NCBI RefSeq assembly: GCF_000516985.1
Contig: NW_006917100.1
Location: 1,849,490 to 1,913,489 of the forward strand
DNA: 64,000 bases
Source of the DNA: Pestalotiopsis fici W106-1
Taxonomy: Eukaryota > Ascomycota > Sordariomycetes > Amphisphaeriales > Sporocadaceae
Direction of reading: 5' to 3'
The notes below the pieces were generated by a model. It was not told the DNA's origin and searched no databases. It saw only the letters and a program-made list of their open reading frames with translations. A program made the position numbers and the translations under genes. This document shows positions 1 to 11,284 of this stretch, in pieces. Within the stretch, counting starts at the first letter, position 1; each line of letters opens with the position of its first letter.

Positions 1-2307
1 CAATGGGCGTCCTTCGCCTATATGGAATCCCAGTCGGGCATCCCAGTGCGCTCTCAAGCTTCTCAACTATAAAGTAGGACTTGTGTGGATCTTCCCCAAG
101 GTCCCAACCCAAAACCTGGCCAATGGAAATTTCGTGTTTCTTGTGCACGAACCCCTACTATCGAGTGCCACTCGCTAAACTAGGATGTACTGTGTAATAC
201 AACATTGGCAGTTACTCCCCGGTCTGGACTCTGGGATGCCAATCGACCCAAGATGCAGCAGCACAAACAGAAATTGCTTCTGCGAGTATTCTGTCATACA
301 TGTGTGCCCACAAGTCAGAATATTGAAAAAGAAGCAATACTTTCATGAAAAAAGAAAAAGAGTTGAAAGGTCATCAATTGCTGTCGTATTTGAGTTGTAG
401 TCCCTCCGATTACACCATAAGTAATACGAGGATCCAAACTAGAAATTAGATATCGTCAAGCATCTACAAATTTTCCCCGCTCATTCAAAACTCCTTTCCC
501 ACAGTCACTTAAACAGAAGATTCCTTCTGACGCGTCCATGGAATACCTTGTAGCCGCCAAAAGGCTGGTCAACCAGGGTTGTATAGTACAAATTTCAAAG
601 GACGTATGTACACTACTCCATACCAGACGCAAGCAAGGCCCACGGATCGCCCATTTGACCGTGCTGCAGAGATCGCACCAAGGTGCCCATCGTTGATCAG
701 TCAATTGATGGCGCTGAGTGCTGCCATCCCAAGAAGAGCGATCGAAAATCAAGCCCACAGCGGGAGGCATATCGCGGTTCAGGCCTAAAAAAAATCTCTC
801 AAACGTGAAACGAACCGAAAGGCTCTAGAAGGGGGTATGGCCCCTGGCTAGAGGCTCGACATGGGGGGGAACCCAGATGCCAAGAATGCAACTCTAATAA
901 AGTCCTTCAACATGGGATTTGCTTCAATTCGTCGCAACGCTACATCATTACTGACCTAGCCTTGTCCGGCATTCATATTGTGCTATTATTCCCCTTTTCT
1001 CACACTAGACGATTGTGCTTTGCAAATTCCAACGATGCAATCGGGAAGACATGTTGCTACTGTGTAGTTTCGAGTTCTTCTAGGACTAAGGCGCATCGAG
1101 TAATGATTGACAGAGCTTACCACACCAACGGCAGCATCAACAACACCAACGCAACCCGCCCATAAGCGAAATACTACTGGAAATTGCTCTGCTTTGGCCA
1201 AGACTCGAGATTCAAAACTTGCAAAAAAAAGTGAGACAGAATCATCGAAAGAAGTAGACGTTCCGGGCTGTCATCCCAACCGTCGCTGCTCCCCGTGCAC
1301 ACAAAACATTCTTCCGGGAATAACAATGACATGCGACAACGTAATGAAAACACATGGCCGTCTCTTTCCTCGCCCCATATTCAGCCTGGGCCTACTCACT
1401 GTGGATGCGCTCTGATGCACAGTCGTGATCTGTGTCAGGATCTTTTTCTTGTTGGTAGTGCAATTCGTAGTTTAAAAAAACGAAAACACGTGGTGAAGGT
1501 CATAGTCCTACCCCGCGATATGAAAAGATTGCCCAAAAGAACCATAGTTCAGACATGGGCACCGGGTGTGCGAGACTATTCAGTCTCCCAACGCCATTGA
1601 CACAGACGTCGAGAGATCTGTGCGCCCGATGTTTCGTCAAAGCGGGAACGGGTGTGGGCAGTAAGGTATGACCACAAAAGTGACTCTCTTTCTGTATGAC
1701 TGGCAGAACCGGGGCAGGGATCTCTTCCGGCGGCGCACAATAGCCACAGATCCGGTCGCTGTCGTGCATATCGGCTCCACTCGGGCCTTTCTCTATGCCC
1801 ATTTATTGCCCAACCGCCGGGCTGGTATATGCAGATGTGTGCACGTCGTATAGATGGGCTGCAGAGAGTTATCCAGGCTGATGGCTGCCCGGGCCTCTTT
1901 TTCTTCTTTCTAGAAAAAACATGTGTAAGTGTGACAATGGTCATGATCGTTCACGGACGGACGCAGTATCCTATCAAAGCTCCGGCGAAGCAGTCAGATC
2001 CCAAGTATAAACCCGTTGTACATACCGCATAGACTACATGGCTGCTGCTGGTGAGCTGAACGAGTTACCAAATCCGTGACCCATGAAACCAATTGCGCAT
2101 TTCAGTTGCCACCAATGCGGTACATTAGAGCCGTTCCTCCGTTCGACTTGCATCATGTTGTTGAGCGTCGGCCAGCTCCATCGTCATCCAATCATGGCAG
2201 CTGAATATTCCGGGCACAAAGACCGCCGCTTCTCAGATACCATAATCTGACATGGTCCTCCAGGCTGAACGCCGGCGCGAATGAAAAAGTTTCGTAATAC
2301 AATATCA
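1..2307. other. Left-end intergenic region, no gene recognised
   Basis: I see only short overlapping frames on both strands and none resembles a known protein. The sequence has ordinary base composition with short A-rich runs near 330-365 and 1220. It probably contains the 3' flank of the coiled-coil gene to its right and the flank of a gene outside the window. A small or strongly spliced gene cannot be excluded. Confidence 0.5.
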
Positions 2308-3607
2308 TCAGTAAGGTGGTGGGCTTTCGCCCTCCCTTGCATGATCCTCGGCCGATTCAATAATGGCAAAAATCTCAGTCCGGCATGACTGTAGGGTTGT
2401 TCTAGCTTCGACCAGATCCTGCGACTTGGCAATCATACTTTGGTGGCTCTGATCGCTTTTGGACCTTGCCGTGCTCAAGTGTTTGTCGAGCTCATCTACA
2501 CAAGCTTGGGCTTCAGCTCTCCAATCGCGTATCTTGTCCCGAAAGACCGTCATGCTCCATGGATTGTCAGATACTCTGTCATCAATCAGCTGAAGGCGGA
2601 TGTTCACGGCTGGTAATGTTTGGAAAGCACTTTTGGACGGCAAAAAAAAAATGTTAGCTTCCTGTCTTCCCTCTTCTTCGTTGCGCAGATCTGGGGTACG
2701 TACGGAGACAATCCTCTGACTAGGCTTTGCATCTTCTTCAACGCCTGGTCAGCATTGCCCAATCTTCTCCTCACGGAGGCGGTCGAGGCCATTTGACCAC
2801 CTTCCAGAGCTGCAACGATATCGGCGACACCCTTGGTTGCTAATTGTCGTGCTTCTGTGAGAATCCTGACAATCTTTCGGTTCGACTCATCCTTGACTGC
2901 TGCGCAGTGATATACATTTAATGCTATTGCAGCCTTGGACTCTAGTTCATCCTCTTGAATTGAACCATATTAGCTTTTTTATTTTTCGTCTACGAATTGA
3001 AAAAGGGGATCGAATCATTGAAAACCGTGAAAGTCTTTTTCTTCTTCTTCAAACCCCATACACTTTCTTTAAACAAAATTATATAAGGGGTAGAATAAAC
3101 TCGAATACTAATAAACCACTCACCTTCTGGGAACTCTGGGGTTGGCCCACTAAAAATGCTGTCGTAGAGCATCTCAATTTCATTCTGAGCTTCTTTGCGC
3201 CGTTCAACTACATCTTGAAGTGATTGCTGCACCTGTAGAGCCTCTTGTCTCTCTACCAAAAGCCTGCTCTCTTCTTCCTTGGCGAGGCGCTCCTTTTGTA
3301 GTGCCTGCAAATACTCGCTTTCCTCCTTTTCCTTGCGAAGTGAAAACTCATCGCTCTGGCCACTGAGGCGGTACGCCAATTTCTTGACAACGCTGTCGCG
3401 GTATGACTTGTGCCTCTTCAGGTCCGATTTGCGCTTCTCGTCGAGGTGCTGGATGTCTTGGCGTAATTTCGATAGACTCGTGTCTAGCTCAGCGACACGA
3501 GTCTTTTGTCGTGACAGACTCTCTACTGCATTTTCTGTTTCGGATAGGATTGCGAGAAGTGCATGATTGCGCACCGCGGCATCGCATACCCTATCCACGA
3601 CCGTCAT
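2308..3607 (-). CDS. Uncharacterised coiled-coil protein, three exons
   Basis: I model three exons: 3607-3124, 2953-2704 and 2629-2308. The introns are 2954-3123 (GTGAGT donor) and 2630-2703 (GTACGT donor), and the phases 1 and 2 close to give 351 aa. The start is the first ATG (MTVVDRV) before the coiled coil. The frame is open upstream to 3655 but without ATG. Residues about 20-150 are rich in E, K, Q, R and L in heptad-like order, ending in a KEEES/ERQEAL-type helix. A second helical part contains RRLGNADQALKKMQ, and the protein ends in a short proline-rich tail (SPPPY). There is no signal peptide, membrane segment or catalytic motif. I know this only as a fungal conserved hypothetical type and assign no function. 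An extra 5' exon from the open frame at 3725-4207 is possible but I found no splice pair to join it. Confidence 0.7.
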
Positions 3608-4820
3608 GGCGAATGGGGTGCCAATCTGGTGCCTTCCTGATGCTGATTCTGGCACCGAGATGAGTTTCTTCCGAGTCGGACAGGCTGAAGAATCATGTGA
3701 GTGGCGGAATGCTCAAACAGTTCATCAGAATGGCATGAAAACTGCGCCAAGCCAGTGTATATATGTCCTTGTTCCGTCTATTGACAGAAGCGCATAGTCA
3801 TTGTCAAAGATGCCGGATGAGTCATCGATTACGCCAAGCTGGGGAATATCTGGAGGCAGAAGCGACTTGGACTTGTTTACAAGGCTCTGTCGGGCATAGC
3901 TCCAGTATCTAGGCGCAAGGGGCAGTCTATGCAAAGCGGCGGCACGTTGTGATGCATGATTAAGTGGAAATGAATTTATTGTTTCTCTCTCTCGAAGTTT
4001 TAACATTGGCGACAGGCTATCAAGATTGGCGGGTGACATTGCTGGTCGATAGTTATCGCCAATCATAAATGGCTGCTGATGCGGGGAACTCTGTTCAATG
4101 GGCGAACACATTACAGATATAGCAGTGTCGTTAGCATCGTTTATTATCACGTCTTTTTGATGGTTGTAAACCCCTTGTCGAAAATATTGGGTGATGGCCT
4201 GGTCCACATCTTGTCAAACACCATATATGGCACCACATGGATCAAGGTTACGTGATTTGTCAAGTAATCGGATATTGTTCTTGGAGAACGCCAAGTTGGT
4301 GATTTATAGTGACTATATTGACGACCGGAGTACCAAGCGGATCACAGAGACTAAAATTGAATGAAACTTTTGAACATTTGGCACTGGGGATTAGTAGTAC
4401 TGATTCAGTACTATGCACTGCACAACACACAAGGATCATCACGTAAGTTGTGCTTACCCAGGTTGTGCACTGTTTTCAAAGGCCTGGGTCTATTCTATTC
4501 GGGATGGTTGGGTCAGCTATGTTCAATTTGCGATACTCACATATTTATAAATATTACCTTTCAAATTGATCCCACAAAGTACCGGGCAAGAGCTGGAATG
4601 CACATGTGCACCAAGTACATACCTACTACCTTACGAAGTACACACACCCTTATTGCGCAGTTGGTGCTGTACTTTCACGGACCCCGCCAACAGCGTACCC
4701 ATATTTGATGTAGCCCCACTGATTAGCGCCTTTGACCGCCAAAATTTCATAGAATTTTGCCGGTCAAAAAATGCGACTGGACATCATTCTGTCCAGCATA
4801 CCACCAAAGACGACGACAAG
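3608..4820. other. Intergenic region with one open minus frame
   Basis: This separates the coiled-coil gene from the divergent DBP7 gene, so both promoters should lie here. A 160-codon frame on the minus strand (4207-3725) lacks an ATG at its 5' end and matches nothing I recognise. It lies in the same frame as the coiled-coil exon 1, with several stops between. Short TATTTATAAATA-like sequence occurs near 4545-4556. Confidence 0.45.
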
Positions 4821-7190
4821 ATGGCCGACAGTGGCATGATCCTGAATTTTGACCTTGGCACAGGAGCTGCCCCTGTGAAGCCAAAGGTCAAGTTTGCAGG
4901 CGGTCGCTGGAGAGATCGAGTTCATGCTCAGCGCAGCGCAAAAAGAGGTGGCAGCGACAAGGCTTGGGATGGCGCCAATGGAACTCCAGTGGAAAAGGCT
5001 CGCGATTTCGGTCGAAACGACAACGACGACGGCGACAGACCCACGAAACGACAGAGGACTTTCGGCGATCGAGCTGGAGACAATGAAGCTGGACCACAAT
5101 GGAGATCAAACCCCCCGGCAGGCCGACCAGGAGCCGGCGCAAAGCCCAGCTCTGGTGGTGGTGCGAGGCAGGGCAACAACCAATTGATGAAGTCGGGTCA
5201 AGTCACATCGAGATTGTTCTCTTCAAATCCAGAACAGAAGACCGTCTTCGAAGTTCCCGCGGAGGAAGTCGAGCCAGCAAAGCCTACGAATGCGCCTCTG
5301 TCAGATGAGGCAGAGAACTTCCACGCCTTGGGCCTCTCGAGGCGTATTGCTCAGCACCTTTCGACCAAGCTGGAGATGAAGGCACCGACATCTATTCAGA
5401 AAAACACGATACCTCCGTTGATCAACGATGATAGTGATGCTTTCCTGCAGGCCGAGACCGGTTCCGGAAAAACACTGGCGTACCTCCTGCCCATTGTACA
5501 ACGCATAATGGCCCTCAGCCACGACCAAGATGGTACAAGCACGGGCACCAAGATACATCGCAACTCCGGCCTCTTTGCCATTGTTTTGGCACCGACTAGA
5601 GAGTTGTGTAAGCAGATTGCTACGGTCTTGGAGAAGCTCCTACGGTGCGCCCCTTGGATCGTAAGCACAACGGTCATCGGTGGTGAGAGCAAAAAGTCGG
5701 AAAAAGCACGCATCAGGAAGGGCGTCAATATCCTTATCGCAACTCCTGGTCGTCTGTCGGATCATTTAGATCATACAAAGGTTCTCGACGTGGGAACAGT
5801 GCGGTGGCTCGTACTCGATGAAGGCGATCGACTGATGGAGATGGGTTTCGAGGACGAATTGAAGACCATCGTGGGCAAGATTAGGCAAGAGGACCTGAAG
5901 AAGCAAAATGAAGAGGGCGTCAAACTGGACAAACTGCCGCAGAGGCGTGTGACTGTCCTGTGTTCGGCAACAATGAAGATGAATGTTCAGAAGCTCGGTG
6001 AGATTTCCCTGCAGGATGCAGTGCATATTACTGCAACGAAATCGGACTCGGCTGGAGATGTTGAGATGAACGACTCAGTCTTCTCGGCCCCCGCTCAACT
6101 CAAGCAATCGTATGTAATTGCCGCTGCAAAGTTGAGACTTGTCACCTTGATGGCACTGCTCAAGTCTACCTTTGCAAGGAAAGGCTCAGTAATGAAGGCC
6201 ATTGTCTTCATTTCTTGCGCAGACTCAGTGGACTTCCACTTTGAGCTCCTTCGGTCCATTCCATCATCTCCATTGACTGAGGATGGATCACTCACAGCAA
6301 ACACAGTCGCTGAAGCTGCTTACATTACATCGACTCCGAACCCGAGGATTTCGTTGTTCAAGCTACACGGATCCCTCAAACAACCCGTTCGCACGGCAAC
6401 TTTGGCGGCATTCAAGGCAGAACAAGATCCGTGCGTCCTGATCACAACCGATATCTCATCTCGAGGTCTGGATGTCCCAGCAGTGGATTTGGTCGTTGAG
6501 TATGACCCTGCATTCGCTGTCGCTGATCATGTTCACCGAATGGGACGAACAGCACGTGCTGGTCGAACTGGAAAAGCCGTTCTTTTCCTACAACCCGGTT
6601 GTGAAGAGGGCTACATACCTCATCTTCAGGCACCCAACATTACCGGCCAATCCTCAGACGATATCATTGCAAAGGCATTCATTACACCAATCACGCTGCC
6701 AAAAACCTCGGCTACGGACGACCCCGCGCCTGTTCTCGAAAGTGAAAAGTCTCCGTTCAAGCGTGCTGAAGCTCTGCAGCTGCATCTTGAGCAGAGATTA
6801 CTCGAGGCAGAGAAGAATTGCAGCAAACTTCTCGATTCTGCGCGACAGGGTTTCCGGTCCCACATCAGGGCTTACGCGACACACGTCAAGGACGAACGTG
6901 TCTTCTTTGACATTTCGCAGCTGCACCTCGGCCACACAGCAAAGAGTTTCGGTTTACGCGAGGCTCCCGGTGGCATTGGTGGAGGTCCCTCTACTAGACG
7001 TGTCATCAAGACCGGACAGCAGCCAAAGTCTGGAAAGAGAAAGGCGGGTGATGAGAATGGTAGCTCGTCAAAGAGCAGAGGCGCCGACAAGGAAGACGCA
7101 CTGGGCGAGGCTGACGAGGATGCCGCCAAGCGTATGCGCATGAAGATGAAGGCTGTAATGAGTGCTTCCAGCGAATTCAATATCGGATGA
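4821..7190 (+). CDS. DBP7: ATP-dependent RNA helicase DBP7
   Basis: Intronless, 789 aa. The start is the ATG followed by ADSGMILNFDLG, which matches the conserved N-terminus of fungal Dbp7 proteins. The frame is open further upstream, but that part looks like leader. Superfamily 2 motifs appear in order: a Q-motif region (SIQKNTIPPL), Walker A AETGSGKT around residue 211, PTREL, TPGRL, motif II DEGD around 333, SAT around 382, TDISSRGLDVP, and HRMGRTARAGRTGK around 572. The DEGD form of motif II is, as I recall, usual for Dbp7. The N-terminal 150 residues are basic and low complexity, and the C-terminus is K/R-rich, as expected for a nucleolar protein. In yeast Dbp7 acts in assembly of the 60S ribosomal subunit. 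It is flanked by the divergent coiled-coil gene and the convergent sedolisin gene. Confidence 0.95.
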   Translation: MADSGMILNFDLGTGAAPVKPKVKFAGGRWRDRVHAQRSAKRGGSDKAWDGANGTPVEKARDFGRNDNDDGDRPTKRQRTFGDRAGDNEAGPQWRSNPPAGRPGAGAKPSSGGGARQGNNQLMKSGQVTSRLFSSNPEQKTVFEVPAEEVEPAKPTNAPLSDEAENFHALGLSRRIAQHLSTKLEMKAPTSIQKNTIPPLINDDSDAFLQAETGSGKTLAYLLPIVQRIMALSHDQDGTSTGTKIHRNSGLFAIVLAPTRELCKQIATVLEKLLRCAPWIVSTTVIGGESKKSEKARIRKGVNILIATPGRLSDHLDHTKVLDVGTVRWLVLDEGDRLMEMGFEDELKTIVGKIRQEDLKKQNEEGVKLDKLPQRRVTVLCSATMKMNVQKLGEISLQDAVHITATKSDSAGDVEMNDSVFSAPAQLKQSYVIAAAKLRLVTLMALLKSTFARKGSVMKAIVFISCADSVDFHFELLRSIPSSPLTEDGSLTANTVAEAAYITSTPNPRISLFKLHGSLKQPVRTATLAAFKAEQDPCVLITTDISSRGLDVPAVDLVVEYDPAFAVADHVHRMGRTARAGRTGKAVLFLQPGCEEGYIPHLQAPNITGQSSDDIIAKAFITPITLPKTSATDDPAPVLESEKSPFKRAEALQLHLEQRLLEAEKNCSKLLDSARQGFRSHIRAYATHVKDERVFFDISQLHLGHTAKSFGLREAPGGIGGGPSTRRVIKTGQQPKSGKRKAGDENGSSSKSRGADKEDALGEADEDAAKRMRMKMKAVMSASSEFNIG

Positions 7191-7439
7191 TTTGGGCAAT
7201 ATTCACCTTGAGAACGAAGGGAGAGGGAAAAAAAAGTATTGGCATGGCGTTGGCGTTAGCGCAACCTTGTTTCATTTGTACACAAGGATAAGGGTTCAAT
7301 TCATAGAAATAAAGTCGAGAAGAATCCTCAAAATCGAATACCCATCTTGTAAAACTACCAAATTTGTCTGGTGTTTCTTGACAGATGGAAAATTACCGTG
7401 AACTTCTATGCTACCGGCAACAATTTTCTAATCATCAAG

Positions 7440-9682
7440 CTACGGCAGATCCATGAAGATTTCCAACAGCTTGGGATATTGCACAGTGCCCAAGCCGGTC
7501 GTGGGATCCCAGCCTTCAACCGCCTGGAACCCGGTCACCCGGCACGCCGAGTTGTTGCCTATGGTGATGTCATTGAAGATGGTCGGGTTGGCGTAGAGAA
7601 CCGGATTGATGAAACCCACGGGGCCCTTGCCAATGGCGAGCCTCTCCTCGTTGACGCGGTTGATCATGGCGCCCACGAGCGGCGTGGACGCCGACGTCCC
7701 GTCCGCGGTGCCGAGCTCTCCGGCCACGGCCACGGCAATGTTGTAGCCCACGGCAGAAATGTCCGGGATCCCGCGGCCAGAACGGTTGAAGTAGGAGTCG
7801 CCAAAGCCCGGGTCGTGGTCAGCAAAGTAGGTGGCGAGCGCAGACTGCTGATATGCCGGCGCGGTATAGTACCGGGAGAAGCCGCCGGACGAGGCCCACG
7901 TGTCGTCCCTGGCTACTCTCTCGCTGCCGTCTGCTTGCAGCATGGTGGCTCCCACCGAGGTGACATATGGACAGCTGCGCAGGGAAAGGGGGATCAGTCG
8001 TTCGCGTTGATGACGCCGACCTGGAACAGATTTACTCACTTGCCGGGACTTGATGCCCAAAAGGTACCAAGATCAAGAGTGGCACACTGCAAACTCGCAA
8101 TGGGGCCGCTGTCTCCCGAAGAAGCGACAACAGTGACTCCCTGAAGGCCGAGCTTCATGAACCTGTGAATATCATCGAGTAAACAACAAAGTTCCCGCAT
8201 TTCGTCGGCTGTTGCTTGGAAGTGTAAACCTACTCATCACACTGGCGCATCTGATAATTGACACTGAAGCTCCTTTCTGCCTTGCCCCAGGACATGGAGA
8301 TGACATTGGTGGGCTTGTATACACCGCACATCCGTTCGCCCTTGTAGGTACCCGGGTCAAATGGCTCAGGGTTGGTCGGGGTCACGACGGTATGGGTATC
8401 GGGGTATACAGCGTCATACTGCAATTGAAAGTGTCGAGTCAGCTCTTCTGATCTTCATTCGCGCTCATGATCAATGTGCTCAGTACTTACAGTCGGATCA
8501 TCGCCCGTCTCGTTGTACGCCGAGTAGTTGCAGTACGACTGTAGAAGAGAATGTATTAGCCTTGCGAGAATGGGTTGCCATTGTCCAAGTCACTTACGCC
8601 ATCAATGGCATCCAGGAAAGTGTTGAACAAGCCGGTATATTGTACTTGGTACAAGTGGTAGTACTCATCATCAACCTGATATACAGTGATATTCTGTGGG
8701 TATACGATCGGATAAGCCACCTCTGTGTCCAGGTCGGCTTCAGACGGGATACTAATGCTCGTGTCGCTCTCGTTGTAATGCCAGACGGCCAGGTCGATAC
8801 TCAGATTCAGCGGTCGAGTGCCCACAGGGATATCTGGTGCGTAGTTGCTGAAGAAGAGATCGAGGTCTTCATCTTGGTACCAGCATTCTCTCTCGTAAAG
8901 TCCAAACGAGTTGTTGGGGTGTGCCTTGTCGGCGGGCGGGATCTCGTAGAGATTAGCGATACAATCAGGAGTAACCACCTCTGCACAGGACGTGGAGTCC
9001 TGTCGCTTATTCGCCATGTTGGTTGGCTCTGACCTTTTCACGCTTCGGCGATTTCGCCTCGGCCTCGGACTTGTTCTGCTCTCGGCCATGACCACGCCAG
9101 GATAGACAAAGTCAATGTGTTCCGCAAGTTGGGCTGGAATGCGATATCTGTAAATGGTGTCTTAGTAATTTCCCATGTCATGAAGAACATACGATTGGCA
9201 TACTCATCACATCCGGCCATTACTTGACCATCATCATTTTCATATAGCCAGTAGCTGGCACCCAAGAGCTTCTCGGCCTCGTCGACAGTGGCATTAAAGA
9301 CGAGCCACCCACCACTTGCACCATGTGCAATCCGCGCCGTCTCGATGCCAGAGGCCACGACCCAATCTTTCGCCAGGTTGACCGTTTCCGCCGACGGGGA
9401 AAACATGCCGGCGATTTCGTCCTGCGTCCAGTGTCTTCCGTAATTTGCCGAGGCCGGATCGGCCACGTCCATGAGCAATTCGTATCCACGGTGCAAGTTT
9501 CGCTGCCTGAGCCCAATTCTCATTTCAAACGAGTGCGACGCCGGTACGCGGTCTCGCTTCGCCCACTCGGCCTCATGATGTGCACTGCGTCTCTCGTGCA
9601 CGAGAGTTCTTTGTGATATGGATGCACAAGCAGCAGTGACGAGCGCCAGAAGCGCCGTGGCAATTTTGCATCTGAGTGCCAT
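7440..9682 (-). CDS. Secreted sedolisin (S53) peptidase, tripeptidyl-peptidase type
   Basis: I place six exons at 9682-9204, 9147-8598, 8538-8491, 8418-8234, 8162-8040 and 7974-7440, giving 639 aa with all phases closing. The N-terminus (MALRCKIATALLALVTAACA) is a signal peptide. A pro-kumamolisin activation domain follows, with HWTQDEIAGMFSPS and an LLGA motif. Catalytic residues typical of S53 are present: Glu296 and Asp300 in SEADLD, the oxyanion Asp438 in SSGDSGP, and Ser556 in DGTSAS. The C-terminal GWDPTTGLGTV segment fits the calcium-binding end of the family. The set is intact, so the enzyme should be an active acid-acting serine peptidase, self-processed and secreted, most like fungal tripeptidyl-peptidases. 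Whether it is an exo- or endopeptidase cannot be read from the sequence. It is divergent from TRS85 across 1.6 kb. Confidence 0.92.
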
Positions 9683-11284
9683 GATGAAATGTCGATGGGA
9701 TACTGATCAAGCCAAGATTCCCACATGGCGGTACCCATTGCTGCCTTTTTATTGCCGCCATCTTTGTTGTGCTATTTTCCCCCGATATCAAGAATCATGC
9801 ACAATCGCATGAGGTTCGTGATGGTTTTCTCGTATTGGCATCCATGTCCATGGCATTCATCCCTGGGAAAGTCCACTAATTCGGCTGGTCGTCTCGATAT
9901 ACGAGACAGGGGTTGTCTCTTCTGGGTAGTATTATACCTGGGTGACGACCTGCCAGATAGGAAACTGGGCCTGATCGGCATGAACATGGCCCGTTGAACC
10001 CATATTGTAGCGATGGTCATAGCAGAGAAAAGCTTCGCAGAGAAGACTTTTTTAGTAGAAATTGTACCAAATAGTCACTTGTTGAAGGCACAATACATCG
10101 GTAAAGAAGACCACAGTTGGACTGTTTTGCTATGCAATCGCATACCTAGGTACTTTTGCTGTATAATGATGCTTAAAACAAATCAAGTGCGTCAAAAAAA
10201 CGATGGTATTGCTGGTTGGACAATAGTTTTAGGGAAGATTTGCATCCATAAGACGAGTCTTGTGCTCACAACCGTCATTCGTCTATTGATTACCTAAGTG
10301 ACTAAACACCTACATCGGGACGGGTGATTCTCGTGTTGATTTTGCTGCATCATAGCAAGTGACGTTATCTCACATCGACAAGAAGAGGTTACGCTTGTGA
10401 TATTCAATTGTAGAATCAGTGAGTTCTGGAACGTTCAAGATAATGACTTTTTTTTTTTTTTCAAAATGAAGCTTTGATTCATGCAGACCAAAGCATTCAA
10501 AAGTTCGGGATTGGTGTTGTGAGGCGAGTTATGCGCAGTGGCAATTAGCTGCCTTTAGTATTTGCTATCAACCATATGAACAAAGGTCAACAACGTCAGT
10601 GCAGATATTCACAACCGAAACAAGTATACAAGCCATGGCGAATCATTCCAACAAAAATTATGTCGGACCTTAAACCATCATTTATTCATATCACATCTAC
10701 TGGGGGAGACTCAGCTCAATAAAACAAATGGCACAAAGACGTCTACATAACTTATCTCCATATGCACACATGATTGGATGAAATCCTCCCGTTTGTCTTT
10801 GTGTGTTAGTGGTGGGCTCAATTGGCCCCAGCTGCCGACGAGCCAAGAAGGTACGTACCTAGCACTCTGTACATAGTGTTGTAAACCCCAGGGCCCAGCG
10901 ACGCAGGGGACCAACACCGACTAATTGATTGACTGGGCTAACTGGCTGCTGACTTGACTTGACCTGACTGAATCCCGCAGTCGGCGTCAATGGGGACAAG
11001 TGACATAATAATCTCGAATTCTGCCACCTACGGCCCCCATCAATTTGAAAGTTGTCAGCTTGCCAGATAACCGCGGACATTCTTTGCTCAAGAGTCTGGT
11101 CGATGCCATGGTAGTGGCCTAACAGCTTCGAATGGACTGATCTCGTCCCTAGAAACCTCCATCAACCCGAACCGACGATAACGAGTCCCGCCTCTCGTCT
11201 CGTTGCCCAACCATCATCAATAAACCTGCTTTCTTCCCCCCGGCGACTGCAGATGCCAGCATCGCCAAGCATCCAAGCAGAGTC
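9683..11284. other. Divergent intergenic region between sedolisin and TRS85
   Basis: No coding sequence recognised. It contains an ACCTAGGTA motif at 10144-10152, an uninterrupted T-run around 10449-10461 and a stretch of loosely repeated TGACT/GGCT words near 10920-10980. Promoters of both flanking genes must lie here. Confidence 0.5.

Noticed and set aside
4566..4820. 85-codon N-terminal extension of DBP7
   Set aside because: The family start MADSGMILNF is at 4821. The extension is non-conserved, contains TATA-like sequence just upstream and looks like leader.
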